From Streptomyces sp. NBC_00273 (GTDB taxonomy: Bacteria > Actinomycetota > Actinomycetes > Streptomycetales > Streptomycetaceae): a stretch of 64,000 nucleotides of DNA. The first letter of the stretch is position 1; each line of letters starts with the position of its first letter. Below, one piece after another: positions 48,072-56,579 of this stretch. The DNA is taken from assembly GCF_036178145.1 (NCBI RefSeq), contig NZ_CP108067.1, forward strand, positions 6,027,501 through 6,091,500, written 5' to 3'. The translations under genes and the position numbers were made by a program. Under the pieces are notes generated by a model. It made no database searches and had not been told where the DNA came from. It saw nothing but the letters and a program-made list of their open reading frames with translations.

Positions 48072-48761
48072 GTGATCCGATTCGACAGTGTCTCCAAGTC
48101 CTACCCGAAGCAGAGCCGTCCCGCACTCAGAGAAGTCTCCCTCGACATCGCGAAGGGCGAGTTCGTCTTCCTGGTCGGCTCCTCCGGCTCCGGCAAGTCC
48201 ACCTTCCTGCGGCTCATCCTGCGCGAGGAGCGGGCGAGCCACGGCCAGGTGCACGTCCTGGGCAAGGACCTCGCCAAGCTCTCCAACTGGAAGGTCCCGC
48301 AGATGCGGCGCCAGCTGGGGACCGTCTTCCAGGACTTCCGCCTGCTCCCCAACAAGACGGTGGCCGAGAACGTGGCCTTCGCGCAGGAAGTCATCGGCAA
48401 GCCGCGGGGCGAGATCCGCAAGGCCGTCCCGCAGGTCCTCGAACTCGTGGGGCTGGGCGGGAAGGAGGAGCGGATGCCCGGCGAGCTCTCCGGCGGTGAG
48501 CAGCAGCGCGTGGCCATCGCCCGCGCCTTCGTCAACCGCCCCGCCCTGCTGATCGCGGACGAGCCCACCGGCAACCTCGACCCGCAGACCTCGGTCGGGA
48601 TCATGAAGCTGCTGGACCGGATCAACCGGACCGGCACCACCGTGATCATGGCCACCCACGACCAGCAGATCGTCGACCAGATGCGCAAGCGCGTCATCGA
48701 ACTCGAACAGGGCCGACTCGTGCGCGACCAGTCGCGCGGCGTCTACGGCTACCAGCACTGA
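48072..48761 (+). CDS. ftsE: FtsE, cell-division ABC ATPase, 229 aa
   Basis: Walker A is [16 protein letters not shown] (about 36-51), the Q-loop [13 protein letters not shown], the signature [20 protein letters not shown], Walker [15 protein letters not shown] and the H-loop [11 protein letters not shown]. With FtsX it forms a membrane complex that activates extracellular peptidoglycan hydrolases during division and growth. GTG 48072 is the only suitable start; no Shine-Dalgarno is obvious. ftsX follows after 17 nt. Confidence 0.97.
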   Translation: MIRFDSVSKSYPKQSRPALREVSLDIAKGEFVFLVGSSGSGKSTFLRLILREERASHGQVHVLGKDLAKLSNWKVPQMRRQLGTVFQDFRLLPNKTVAENVAFAQEVIGKPRGEIRKAVPQVLELVGLGGKEERMPGELSGGEQQRVAIARAFVNRPALLIADEPTGNLDPQTSVGIMKLLDRINRTGTTVIMATHDQQIVDQMRKRVIELEQGRLVRDQSRGVYGYQH

Positions 48762-48778
48762 AAGGTCCCTGAGACGCA

Positions 48779-49750
48779 ATGCGCGCCCAGTTCGTCATGT
48801 CGGAGATCGGCGTCGGTCTCCGTCGCAATCTCACCATGACCTTCGCGGTCATCATCTCGGTGGGCCTCTCCCTGGCCCTGTTCGGCGGCTCCATGCTCAT
48901 GAGCGAGCAGGTGAGCAAGATGAAGGGCTACTGGTACGACAAGGCCAACGTCTCGATCTACCTCTGCAACAAGCAGGACGCCGTGGAGGCGAGCGAGGCC
49001 GCAGCCAAGAAGGCCGACGGTTCGCCGGCGGCCTCCACGGGCGTCACCACCTGCGCCAAGGGTGCGGTGACCGACGAGCAGAAGAAGCAGATCGAGTCCG
49101 AGCTCAAGAAGATGTCCCTGGTGAAGTCCGTCGCCTACGAGTCGGCGGACGAGGCGTACAAGCACTACCAGGAGCGGTTCGGGAACACGGCGCTCGCCTC
49201 CTCCATCACCCCGGACCAGATGCAGGAGTCCTTCCGGGTCAAGTTGAAGGACCCGGAGAAGTACAAGGTCGTCACCTCCGCCTTCGTCGGCCGCGACGGC
49301 ATCCACACCGTCGACGACCAGCGCCAGGCCATCGACGACCTCTTCCGGATCCTCAACTACCTGAACATCGCGGCGCTCGCCATCATGCTGATCATGTTGG
49401 TCGTGGCGCTGCTGCTGATCGTCAACACCGTGCGCGTTTCTGCCTTCAGCCGACGGCGTGAGACGGGGATCATGCGGCTGGTGGGTGCCTCCAGCTTCTA
49501 CATCCAGGTCCCCTTCATCATGGAGGCGGCCGTCGCCGGCCTCATCGGCGCGCTCTTCGCCTGCGGCATGCTCGTCTCCGGCCAGTACTTCGTGATCGAC
49601 CACGGCGTCGGGCTGCGGGACAAGATCCAGCTCATCGACTTCATGGGCTGGGGATCGGTGCTGGCCAAGCTCCCGTACGTACTCTTCATCGGCCTCCTGA
49701 TGCCCTCCATGGCCGCCTTCATCGCCCTGCGCAAGTACCTGAAGGTGTGA
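48779..49750 (+). CDS. ftsX: FtsX, cell-division ABC permease-like protein, 323 aa
   Basis: TM1 spans about residues 20-43 (MTFAVIISVGLSLALFGGSM). A large extracellular domain with a pair of cysteines (C63 and C92 region) follows, then three C-terminal TMs (LAIMLIMLVVALLLIV, VAGLIGALFACGMLV, LPYVLFIGLLMPSMAAFIAL). It partners FtsE and transmits ATPase cycles to a peptidoglycan hydrolase outside. A hairpin terminator follows immediately after the stop. Confidence 0.97.
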   Translation: MRAQFVMSEIGVGLRRNLTMTFAVIISVGLSLALFGGSMLMSEQVSKMKGYWYDKANVSIYLCNKQDAVEASEAAAKKADGSPAASTGVTTCAKGAVTDEQKKQIESELKKMSLVKSVAYESADEAYKHYQERFGNTALASSITPDQMQESFRVKLKDPEKYKVVTSAFVGRDGIHTVDDQRQAIDDLFRILNYLNIAALAIMLIMLVVALLLIVNTVRVSAFSRRRETGIMRLVGASSFYIQVPFIMEAAVAGLIGALFACGMLVSGQYFVIDHGVGLRDKIQLIDFMGWGSVLAKLPYVLFIGLLMPSMAAFIALRKYLKV

Positions 49751-49804
49751 CAAGCGCCCCGTGAGCGGTACGGCCAACCATCCGTACCGGAGCGGGGCTT
49801 GTCC
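49751..49804 (+). terminator. ftsX terminator
   Basis: An imperfect inverted repeat starting at the stop codon: CAAGCGCCCCG...GCGGTACGG pairs with CCGTACCGG...CGGGGCTTG. Confidence 0.7.
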
Positions 49805-49810
49805 TAGACT
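49805..49810 (+). promoter_or_regulatory. -10 hexamer TAGACT for the S41 protease gene
   Basis: It ends 7 nt before the ATG at 49818, suggesting a leaderless or nearly leaderless mRNA. Confidence 0.45.
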
Positions 49811-49817
49811 CGGCGCC

Positions 49818-50999
49818 ATGCCGGGACTGCCCGCTCTCTGTCTCCGGCCCCGCGACCTGCGTCGCGGGGCCGTTTTGACGTTGGCCTTCCTCGCGGCCGT
49901 CGCCACCGGTGCCTTAACCGGATGCTGGCAGCACGAGGACGGCGCCGGGACCGCTGCGGCCCTGGCCGGCGCCCCCGCGGCCGAGCCCTCGCGCGAGGCG
50001 GGCACCGTCGACCGGGAGGCCGTCGCCCGCGCCGTCGCCGAGGCGGTCGCCGAGGGGAAGTCCGGGAAGAAGGCGGCCCAGGAGGTCGTCAGTCGCAGCG
50101 GTGACCGTTGGGGCGCCGTCTACGACCAGGGTGAGTACGCCGCCTTCGCCGAGGGCCTCGACGGCCGCTGGACCGGCGTCGGGGTGTGGGCCGGCCGGGC
50201 CCCCGACGGCATGATCAAGGTCGACAGGGTCCAGCCCGGCAGCCCCGCCGCCCGGGCCGGGCTACGCGCCGGGGACCGGCTGATGAGCGTCGACGGGCAC
50301 GCCGTGACGGGCCTCGCCGTGCCCGACGTGGTCGCCCTGCTGCGCGGCGATGCCGGCACCCCCGTGGTGCTGAACCTGAGCCGGGACGGCGCCGACCTCA
50401 CCGAGACCGTGCGCCGCGAGCAGATGCGCACCGAGCCGGTGACCGTACGGCAGCGCCCGGACGGGGTCACGGTCATCAAGGTCGCCTCCTTCACCCGTGG
50501 TTCCGGCGATCGCGTCAAGGCCGCCGTCCGCGCGGCCCCGTCCGGCCGGGGGATCGTGCTCGACCTGCGCGGCAACCCGGGCGGTCTGGTCACCGAAGCG
50601 GTCACCGCCGCCTCGGCCTTCCTCGACGGCGGGCTCGTGGCCACGTACGACGTACGGGGCGACCAGCGGGTCCTGTACGCGGCCGAGGGCGGGGACACCA
50701 CCCGGCCGCTGGTGGCCCTGGTCGACGGCGGCACGATGAGCGCGGCCGAACTGGTGACGGGCGCCCTGCAGGACCGGGGCCGGGCGGTGGCCGTGGGCAG
50801 CCGGACCTTCGGCAAGGGATCGGTGCAGATGCCGACCGAGCTCCCGGACGGCTCGGTGGCCGAGCTGACGGTGGGCACGTACCGCACGCCGGCGGGCCGC
50901 AGCCTGGACGGCGCCGGCATCACCCCGGACGTGCCGGCGGGCGAGGCGGTCGAGGAGCGGGCCGTCACGGTATTGGGTGGCCTCGGGGTGGGTCCGTAG
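49818..50999 (+). CDS. S41 family (C-terminal processing) peptidase, lipoprotein, 393 aa
   Basis: The N-terminal signal has RPRDLRRGAVLTLAFLAAV and the lipobox GALTGC (Cys about 34). A PDZ domain (about 115-195) contains VQPGSPAARAGLRAGDRLMSVDG, and the tail-protease domain has the nucleophile Ser in DGGTMSAAELVTGAL (about residue 307) and the general-base Lys in GSRTFGKGSVQ (about 332). It would degrade or process extracytoplasmic proteins at the membrane. ATG 49818 is preferred over GTG 49761 because the signal peptide then starts correctly. It follows ftsX, as in S. coelicolor, and smpB starts 18 nt downstream. Confidence 0.92.
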   Translation: MPGLPALCLRPRDLRRGAVLTLAFLAAVATGALTGCWQHEDGAGTAAALAGAPAAEPSREAGTVDREAVARAVAEAVAEGKSGKKAAQEVVSRSGDRWGAVYDQGEYAAFAEGLDGRWTGVGVWAGRAPDGMIKVDRVQPGSPAARAGLRAGDRLMSVDGHAVTGLAVPDVVALLRGDAGTPVVLNLSRDGADLTETVRREQMRTEPVTVRQRPDGVTVIKVASFTRGSGDRVKAAVRAAPSGRGIVLDLRGNPGGLVTEAVTAASAFLDGGLVATYDVRGDQRVLYAAEGGDTTRPLVALVDGGTMSAAELVTGALQDRGRAVAVGSRTFGKGSVQMPTELPDGSVAELTVGTYRTPAGRSLDGAGITPDVPAGEAVEERAVTVLGGLGVGP

Positions 51000-51017
51000 T
51001 GCGAAAATGACCGCACT

Positions 51018-51503
51018 ATGGCTAAGGAAAAAGGGCGGAAGATGATCGCCCAGAACAAGAAGGCGCGTCACGACTACGCGATCCTCGACACCTACGAGTG
51101 CGGTCTCGTGCTCACGGGCACCGAGGTCAAGTCCATGCGCCAGGGCAGGGCCTCGCTGGTGGACGGCTTCGTGTCGGTGGAGGGCGGGGAAGCCTGGCTC
51201 TACAACGTGCACGTGCCGGAGTACAGCCAGGGCACCTGGACCAACCACAGCGCCCGGCGCAAGCGCAAGCTCCTCATGCACCGCGAGGAGATCGACAAGC
51301 TGGAGCGCAAGGCCGACGAGTCGGGTCACACGATCGTGCCCCTCTCGCTGTACTTCAAGGACGGCAGGGCGAAGATCGAGATCGCGCTGGCGAAGGGCAA
51401 GAAGGAGTACGACAAGCGGCAGACGCTGCGGGAGAAGCAGGACACCCGCGAGACGAACCGGGCGATCTCGGCCATCCGTCGCAAGCAGCGCGGCACGGTT
51501 TAA
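51018..51503 (+). CDS. smpB: SmpB, tmRNA-binding protein, 161 aa
   Basis: An OB-fold protein with [42 protein letters not shown] and the basic C-terminal tail [23 protein letters not shown] that enters the ribosome. It binds ssrA RNA and rescues stalled ribosomes. Its gene is directly followed by ssrA, 84 nt away, the usual Streptomyces arrangement. No clear Shine-Dalgarno is seen, and it may be co-transcribed with the protease gene. Confidence 0.97.
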   Translation: MAKEKGRKMIAQNKKARHDYAILDTYECGLVLTGTEVKSMRQGRASLVDGFVSVEGGEAWLYNVHVPEYSQGTWTNHSARRKRKLLMHREEIDKLERKADESGHTIVPLSLYFKDGRAKIEIALAKGKKEYDKRQTLREKQDTRETNRAISAIRRKQRGTV

Positions 51504-51587
51504 TCACCTGGCACGCGGTGGTCCACTTCGCGTACCATGGCGTCAGCACCGCCCCCCAGGGGTCGGCGCAGCTTGAAAAAACAACAT

Positions 51588-51973
51588 GGGGATGATCGGT
51601 TTCGACAGCGGATGTCGATGCAGGGGAAGCGAGCCGAGGAAGCGGCAATGATCTCGCTAACCACATGTCGCAAAAAATAATCGCCAACTCCAAGAGCGAT
51701 AACTCCCGCTTCACCCTCGCTGCCTAATAACAGTGAGCTGAAGCCTCTGTGAGGAGCGTCAGCCCGGAAGTGGTCCCGGTCCGGATCCTGGCGTCAATTA
51801 GGGATCTAAACCTCTAGCCCCGGTCACGGGGGTTGGAGGGAAACCAAACAGTGACTGAGCCCGTCGGAGACTCGTCCGTGTGATCTCCGGGGCTGAGAAA
51901 AGCGCAGCGGACTGCGCTCGGAGAAGCCCTGCTTCTGCACCGTTGGACGCGGGTTCGATTCCCGCCATCTCCA
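51588..51973 (+). ncRNA. ssrA: tmRNA (ssrA)
   Basis: The 5' GGGGATGATCGGTTTCGACA and the 3' GGTTCGATTCCCGCCATCTCCA form the tRNA-like domain: acceptor pairing GGGGATG with CATCTCC, and T-loop GGTTCGATTCC. The tag frame (51683-51727) encodes ANSKSDNSRFTLAA followed by two stops, ending in the LAA degron. The resume codon is GCC at 51683. CCA is not encoded (CTC follows the discriminator A). Length of about 386 nt is normal. Functions in trans-translation with SmpB. Confidence 0.95.
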
Positions 51974-51989
51974 CTCATCCCATGTGGGC

Positions 51990-52023
51990 AAAGGCCCCGC
52001 AGCCTCTCGGCTGCGGGGCCTTT
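51990..52023 (+). terminator. ssrA terminator
   Basis: A perfect 15-bp stem (AAAGGCCCCGCAGCC and complement) with TCTC loop and TTT tail, 16 nt after the tmRNA. Confidence 0.9.
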
Positions 52024-52109
52024 GTCATGCGGGAAGCCTCCGCGCTGCGCTGCTGGTGGCGGTACGGTGAGAAGCCCACTCCGGAGCGGAGTTCCAGCGA
52101 GGAGGACAT

Positions 52110-52457
52110 GTGAGTACGCCGATCCCCGATGAGGGCGGGCCGCTGATCCCCATGCCGGAACTCACGCCTGCCGCCCTTCGCGAGGCCGTTGCGAAGATCG
52201 CGCCCAGCCGTGTCCCCGGGTTGACGCAGCACCTCTTCGAGGCGACGACGAGCGCCCAGCAGGCGCAGTCGCTCGCCCCGCTGCGAGCTTTCATCCACTC
52301 CTGGGCCGTATTCGTCGAGATCGAACGCCACCCCCGGAGGGCTGCGCGTCTGCACGCCCTGGAACGGCTGGTTCAGGAAGGGGTTGAGGATCCCGGGCCG
52401 GCCTTGGCCGAGATCCAGCAGATCCTCGACAAAGCAGAGGCCGAGACCGGCCTGTGA
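52110..52457 (+). CDS. DUF6247 family protein, putative antitoxin of a TA-like pair, 115 aa
   Basis: A helical protein: PMPELTPAALREAVAKIAP, then LTQHLFEATTSAQQAQSLAPLRAFIHSWAVFVEIERHP and a C-terminal LAEIQQILDKAEAETGL. It matches my memory of the DUF6247 family, which is common in Streptomyces beside a small RelE-like gene. GTG 52110 has GAGGAGG 5 nt upstream; the ATG 2 nt earlier is out of frame and immediately stopped. The stop overlaps the next start by 4 nt (GTGA). The antitoxin role is inferred from this pairing. Confidence 0.65.
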   Translation: MSTPIPDEGGPLIPMPELTPAALREAVAKIAPSRVPGLTQHLFEATTSAQQAQSLAPLRAFIHSWAVFVEIERHPRRAARLHALERLVQEGVEDPGPALAEIQQILDKAEAETGL

Positions 52458-52717
52458 GCCAGTGGACATGGGACTACAACGCTGACGATTCCGCGCACAT
52501 CACCGGCGGCCTGCCGCCCGGGGTGGTCGCGGAGGTCGAGCGGATCGCCACCGAACTGTCAGCGCTCGGCCGGGATGCCGAGGCCGTCGGTCGCCCCACC
52601 GGAAGGACCGGCGGTCTCCGAGAATTCGACATTCTCGGTGGGCGCGGGTTCATCAACTTCCTGGCCGTCCCCCGGCACGAGTGCGTCTACGTCTGCAGCA
52701 TCACCTGGTACGAGTGA
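52454..52717 (+). CDS. Small putative RelE/ParE-like toxin, 87 aa
   Basis: A short protein beginning MSQWTWDYNADDSAHI, with VVAEVERIATELSALG as a helix and REFDILGGRGFINFLAVPRHECVYVCSITWYE as C-terminal strands, roughly the RelE layout of helix hairpin plus beta-sheet. It lacks obvious catalytic Arg/Lys/Tyr triads of the best-known RelE toxins, so the activity is a guess. It overlaps the upstream gene by 4 nt and its last 17 nt overlap the end of the convergent MFS gene. The pair sits directly downstream of ssrA. Confidence 0.5.
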   Translation: MSQWTWDYNADDSAHITGGLPPGVVAEVERIATELSALGRDAEAVGRPTGRTGGLREFDILGGRGFINFLAVPRHECVYVCSITWYE

Positions 52718-53966
52718 CGGCCCGGACGGAGGCGAGCGCGAGAACGGCCGCCGCGGCCGGGAGGGCGTAGGCGGTCGCCGGGCCCAGGTGGTCGACCAGG
52801 GTGCCGGCCGTGGCCGCGCCCAGGGAGATGCCCGCGAAGATGGCGGTGACCGCGAGGGTCATGCCCTCGTTGAGGCGGCCCTGCGGGGTGAGCGCGTGGA
52901 CGCGGGACATGGCCGTCACCATCGTGGGGGCCGTGGCCATGCCCGCCAGCAGCAGCGCGCAGGCCAGCGGGAAGAGAGCGCCCGTGCTCGCCGCGAGCCC
53001 GGGCAGGGCCATCGCGGCGGCCATGACGAGCAGGCAGGTGCGCAGGCCGCGCGGGCGCATCGTGCCGTAGAGCAGGCCGGCCGCGCAGGAGCCCGCCGCC
53101 TGGAGGGCCAGTACCGGGCCGGAGGCGGCGCCCAGGCCCAGGGCGTCGAGGTGGGCGATCGAGGCGATCTCCATCGAGCCGAAGACCACGCCCGTGGCGA
53201 GGAAGAGGGGCATCAGCGGGCCGAGGGCGCGCAGCGGGGAGCCGTGGCGCGGACCCGCCGTCACCGGGGGCTGGGTGGCGCGGCAGGAGGTGAAGACCAG
53301 CATGCCGGTCAGCAGCAGGGCCGCCGCGGTGAGGGTGCCGGCCTCGGGGAGGACGACCGAGCAGAGGAAGGCCGCCAGCACCGGGCCGAGCATGAAGCAG
53401 AGCTCGTCGGCGGCCTGTTCGAAGGACATCGCCGTGTGGTGCGCGTCCCGGGAGCCGCGCAGCAGGTGCGTCCAGCGGGCGCGGGACATGCCGCCGATGT
53501 TGGGGGTGGTGGCGGTCGCCGCGTACGAGGCGAAGAGGGTCCAGGCGGGGGCGCCGGTACGGACGCACACGACCAGGGACAGCGAGCCGAGGACCGCGAT
53601 CAAGGTGGCCGGGACGGCGATCCGGGCCTGGCCGTGCCGGTCGATCAGCCGGGCGGTCCACGGCCCGACCAGCGCGGTAGCGGCCAGTCCGGTCGCCGAG
53701 ACCGCGCCCGCGAGGGCGTACGAGCCGCGCTGGCCGGCGATCATCATGACCGCGCTGATCCCGAACATGCCCATGGGGAGGCGGGCGAGCAGGTTCCCGG
53801 CGGTGAAGCCGCGGGTGCCGGGCAGCGCGAACAGGCGCCGGTAGGGGGCCAGCGGGCCCGACGGGCGCGGCGGGCGCGGGGGAGTGCGGGCGGGGACCGG
53901 CGGGACGGGCGAAGCGGGCGGGGCGGCGAGGACGAGCGTGCTGCCGGTGACGGCCATGAGGGGCAT
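52701..53966 (-). CDS. MFS transporter, 421 aa
   Basis: About 12 TM segments, with the MFS loop 2-3 motif region GPWTARLIDRHGQARIAVPATLIAVLG and a second-half GTMRPRGLRTCLLVMAAAMALPG. An efflux-type drug/sugar exporter is likely. ATG 53966 is preferred: a longer in-frame start at 54026 would leave only 25 bp to the divergent LysR gene, and the added residues are not membrane-like. Another ATG is at 53957. It is divergent from the LysR-type gene, which may regulate it. Confidence 0.85.
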   Translation of the reverse strand: MPLMAVTGSTLVLAAPPASPVPPVPARTPPRPPRPSGPLAPYRRLFALPGTRGFTAGNLLARLPMGMFGISAVMMIAGQRGSYALAGAVSATGLAATALVGPWTARLIDRHGQARIAVPATLIAVLGSLSLVVCVRTGAPAWTLFASYAATATTPNIGGMSRARWTHLLRGSRDAHHTAMSFEQAADELCFMLGPVLAAFLCSVVLPEAGTLTAAALLLTGMLVFTSCRATQPPVTAGPRHGSPLRALGPLMPLFLATGVVFGSMEIASIAHLDALGLGAASGPVLALQAAGSCAAGLLYGTMRPRGLRTCLLVMAAAMALPGLAASTGALFPLACALLLAGMATAPTMVTAMSRVHALTPQGRLNEGMTLAVTAIFAGISLGAATAGTLVDHLGPATAYALPAAAAVLALASVRAVTRTR

Positions 53967-54039
53967 GACCACCACCCTCGGCCCGGACCGGGCGGATCGT
54001 CCAACACCTGTTCGGCGGCCATTCACGCCGATCTGTTGT

Positions 54040-54045
54040 TAGTCT
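54040..54045 (+). promoter_or_regulatory. -10 hexamer TAGTCT for the lysR-type gene
   Basis: Its last base lies 7 nt before the A of the ATG at 54052, predicting a leaderless transcript. Confidence 0.45.
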
Positions 54046-54051
54046 CCGGGG

Positions 54052-55017
54052 ATGATGTCCCGTGACGTGGATCCCCGGCTGCTGCGCGGGTTCGTCGCGG
54101 TCGCCGAGGAACTGCACTTCACCCGCGCCGCCGCCCGGCTCTACGTCGCCCAGCAGGCGCTGAGCCGCGACGTACGGCGGCTCGAAGAGGCCCTCGGCAC
54201 CGCGCTGTTCGTCCGCACGACCCGCGCCGTCGAACCGACCCCCGACGGGGAGCGGCTGCTGCCGCTCGCCCGGCGGGTGCTGGCCGCGCACGAGGCGCTC
54301 GCCGCCGCCTTCGCCGCACCCCGGGCCCTGCTCGTCGACCTGAACACCGACGGGCCGAGCACCGCGCGCACCGTGCTGGACCGGGCCCGGGAGCTGGCCC
54401 CGGACTGCGAGCTGATGGCCCGCTGGGAGAGCGGCCTGACCCACGCCGCCGCCGAGATCGCCGCCGGACGTCTCGACGTCTCCTTCGGGTACGCCGACGG
54501 GCTGGACCCGGTGTGGCGCTCGCGCCTCGCGCACCGGCCCGTGCGCTACGAACCGCTCGCCGTGCTGCTGCCCGAAGGACACCCGCTGGCCGGGCTGGCG
54601 GCCGTACCGCTGGACGCGCTGGCCGGGGAGACCGTCTACGCGGGCGCGGGGAACCCCCGCACGCTGGAGTGGACGGGGCTCGCGCGCGAGCTGTTCGCCG
54701 GGCGGGGGATCCTGATGGCGCCGCCCGCGCCGGTGGCCATCGGCAAGGACGAGTTCAGCCGGGTCATGGCCAAGACCGGCCATCCGGTGCTGGTGACCGT
54801 CGACTTCGTCGACATGCCCGGGTCCGTCAAGCGCCCGCTGGTCGACCCCGTACCGCTCTCCCCGCTGTCCATGGTCTGGCGCAAGGGCTTCAGCCACCCC
54901 GGACTCGAAGCGCTGCACCGGGCCGTGGCCGGGCTCGGCGGCGAGCGCGGCTGGCTGGAAGTGCCCCCGGCGAGCTGGCGCCCCGCCGCGCTCACAGGTG
55001 CCCCCGGCGGCGGGTGA
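54052..55017 (+). CDS. LysR family transcriptional regulator, 321 aa
   Basis: The N-terminal winged HTH (about 7-65) has LRGFVAVAEELHFTRAAARLYVAQQALSRDVRRLEEALG and the wing LFVRTTRAVEPTPDGE. The C-terminal substrate-binding domain senses an effector and has the usual cleft pattern (LDVSFGYADG, VRYEPLAVLLPEGHPLA). LysR regulators often control the divergent gene, here the MFS transporter, with the 85-bp gap as operator region. ATG 54052 is chosen; an adjacent ATG follows. No Shine-Dalgarno is present. Confidence 0.9.
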   Translation: MMSRDVDPRLLRGFVAVAEELHFTRAAARLYVAQQALSRDVRRLEEALGTALFVRTTRAVEPTPDGERLLPLARRVLAAHEALAAAFAAPRALLVDLNTDGPSTARTVLDRARELAPDCELMARWESGLTHAAAEIAAGRLDVSFGYADGLDPVWRSRLAHRPVRYEPLAVLLPEGHPLAGLAAVPLDALAGETVYAGAGNPRTLEWTGLARELFAGRGILMAPPAPVAIGKDEFSRVMAKTGHPVLVTVDFVDMPGSVKRPLVDPVPLSPLSMVWRKGFSHPGLEALHRAVAGLGGERGWLEVPPASWRPAALTGAPGGG

Positions 55018-55024
55018 GAGCAAG

Positions 55025-55063
55025 GTTTCCCGGCGGTCATCAGGCGGTGACCGGGGCCGAAAC
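55025..55063. promoter_or_regulatory. GlnR-like boxes upstream of narK
   Basis: GTTTC-N6-GTCAT (55025-55040, an inverted GTNAC-N6-GAAAC with one mismatch) and GTGAC-N7-GAAAC (55047-55063) resemble the half-boxes of GlnR, the nitrogen regulator that controls narK with NnaR in S. coelicolor. The second spacing is one nt too long, so this is tentative. Confidence 0.4.
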
Positions 55064-55113
55064 GCGCCGTTCCTACGGTCGTGCCACGGACGCGAGAGCT
55101 GTGGAGGCGTGTG

Positions 55114-56484
55114 ATGACCGGTACGACCGCACCGCGCAAGGGGGGCCGCTGGATCGAGCGGTGGGACCCCGAGGACGAGACCTTCTGGAAGGAGACCGGG
55201 GAGCGGACCGCCCGCCGCAACCTCGTCTACTCCGTGTTCTCCGAGCACATCGGCTTCTCCATCTGGTCGCTCTGGTCCGTGATGGTCCTCTTCATGGGAC
55301 CGGCGTACGGGATCGACCCGGCCGGGAAGTTCTTCCTGATCGCGACCGCCACCTGCGTGGGCGCGATCGTACGGGTGCCGTACACCTTCGCCGTGGCCCG
55401 CTTCGGCGGCCGCAACTGGACCGTCGTCAGCGCGCTGCTGCTGCTCGCGCCGACGGTCGCCGCGATCGTGGTGATGGAGCCCGGAACCTCCTACGGGACC
55501 TTCCTGGTCGTCGCCGCCCTCACCGGCGTCGGCGGCGGCAACTTCGCCTCCTCCATGACCAACATCAACGCCTTCTTCCCGCTGCGCAAGAAGGGCTGGG
55601 CGCTCGGCCTGAACGCCGGCGGCGGCAACATCGGCGTGCCCGTGGTGCAGCTGGCCGGGCTGCTGGTCATCGCGACCGCCGGGGCCGCCCACCCCCGGTA
55701 CCTGCTGGCCGCCTACATCCCGCTGATCGTGACCGCGGCGGTCCTGGCGGCCGTACGGATGGACAACCTGGCGCCCGTGCGCAACGACACCGGCGCGGTC
55801 CGCGAGGCGCTGAAGGACGCGCACACCTGGATCATGGCGTTCCTCTACGTCGGCACGTTCGGGTCCTTCATCGGCTACAGCTTCGCCTTCGGCCTGGTGC
55901 TGCAGACCCAGTTCGGCCGCACCCCGCTCCAGGCCGCCTCGCTGACCTTTATGGGGCCGCTGCTCGGATCGCTGATCCGGCCGGTGGGCGGGGCGCTCGC
56001 GGACCGGTTCGGCGGGGCCCGGATCACCCTGGGGACGTTCGTGGCCATGGCCGCGGCCACCGGAGTGGTGGTGTTCGCCTCGCAGCGGTCCTCGCTGCCG
56101 GTCTTCCTCGTCGGCTTCGTGGCCCTGTTCGTACTGAGCGGGCTCGGCAACGGATCGACGTACAAGATGATCCCCGGCATCTTCCAGGCGAAGGCGCTGG
56201 CGCGCGGCATGAGCGGCGAGAGCGCGGCCGCGTACGGGCGCCGGCTCTCCGGCGCCTCGATGGGACTCATCGGGGCGGTCGGCGCGCTCGGCGGACTCGG
56301 CATCAACCTGGTCTTCCGGGAGGCGTTCCGCACCTCCGGCTCCGGAACGGCGGCCTTCGTCACCTTCCTCGGCTTCTACGCCCTGTGCTGCGCGGTCACC
56401 TGGGCGGTATACCTTCGCCGCCCGGTGGCCCCGGTGATCCACACGGTCGGCGTCGAGACGAAACCGCAGCTCACGTCGGTGTAA
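55114..56484 (+). CDS. narK: Nitrate/nitrite transporter NarK, 456 aa
   Basis: A 12-TM MFS protein with both nitrate signature motifs: GVGGGNFASSMTNINAFFP (about residues 142-160) and SGLGNGSTYKMIPGIFQ (about 344-360). The N-terminus RWIERWDPEDETFWKETG is typical of actinobacterial NarK/NarU. It imports nitrate or exchanges nitrate and nitrite. ATG 55114 has GGAGG 6 nt upstream; the additional 11 in-frame codons before it are not conserved-looking. GlnR-like boxes lie upstream and the regulator gene nnaR follows. Confidence 0.95.
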   Translation: MTGTTAPRKGGRWIERWDPEDETFWKETGERTARRNLVYSVFSEHIGFSIWSLWSVMVLFMGPAYGIDPAGKFFLIATATCVGAIVRVPYTFAVARFGGRNWTVVSALLLLAPTVAAIVVMEPGTSYGTFLVVAALTGVGGGNFASSMTNINAFFPLRKKGWALGLNAGGGNIGVPVVQLAGLLVIATAGAAHPRYLLAAYIPLIVTAAVLAAVRMDNLAPVRNDTGAVREALKDAHTWIMAFLYVGTFGSFIGYSFAFGLVLQTQFGRTPLQAASLTFMGPLLGSLIRPVGGALADRFGGARITLGTFVAMAAATGVVVFASQRSSLPVFLVGFVALFVLSGLGNGSTYKMIPGIFQAKALARGMSGESAAAYGRRLSGASMGLIGAVGALGGLGINLVFREAFRTSGSGTAAFVTFLGFYALCCAVTWAVYLRRPVAPVIHTVGVETKPQLTSV

Positions 56485-56496
56485 CCGGGGCGAAAT
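56481..56496 (+). promoter_or_regulatory. GlnR-like half-box overlapping the narK stop
   Basis: GTAAC-N6-GAAAT fits the GTNAC-N6-GAAAC half of the GlnR consensus with one mismatch. It sits 84 nt upstream of the nnaR start. Confidence 0.4.
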
Positions 56497-56498
56497 AC

Positions 56499-56544
56499 GG
56501 GTGAACCGAGTCCGACACGACGTGTGGGCAGACTCGGTCCACCC
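56499..56544. promoter_or_regulatory. Long palindrome between narK and nnaR
   Basis: Outer arms GGGTGAACCGAGTC (56499-56512) and GACTCGGTCCACCC (56531-56544) pair at 13 of 14 positions. Inside lies ACACG-A-CGTGT (56515-56525), a perfect smaller palindrome. It could be an operator (for example NnaR autoregulation), or a narK terminator/attenuator. Confidence 0.55.
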
Positions 56545-56579
56545 GTACCGCCCCCACATGCGTCACTAGGCAGGTCACG

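Noticed and set aside
54023..54026. Upstream GTG start for the MFS gene
   Set aside because: It would leave only 25 bp to the divergent regulator start and add non-membrane residues; ATG 53966 is more plausible.
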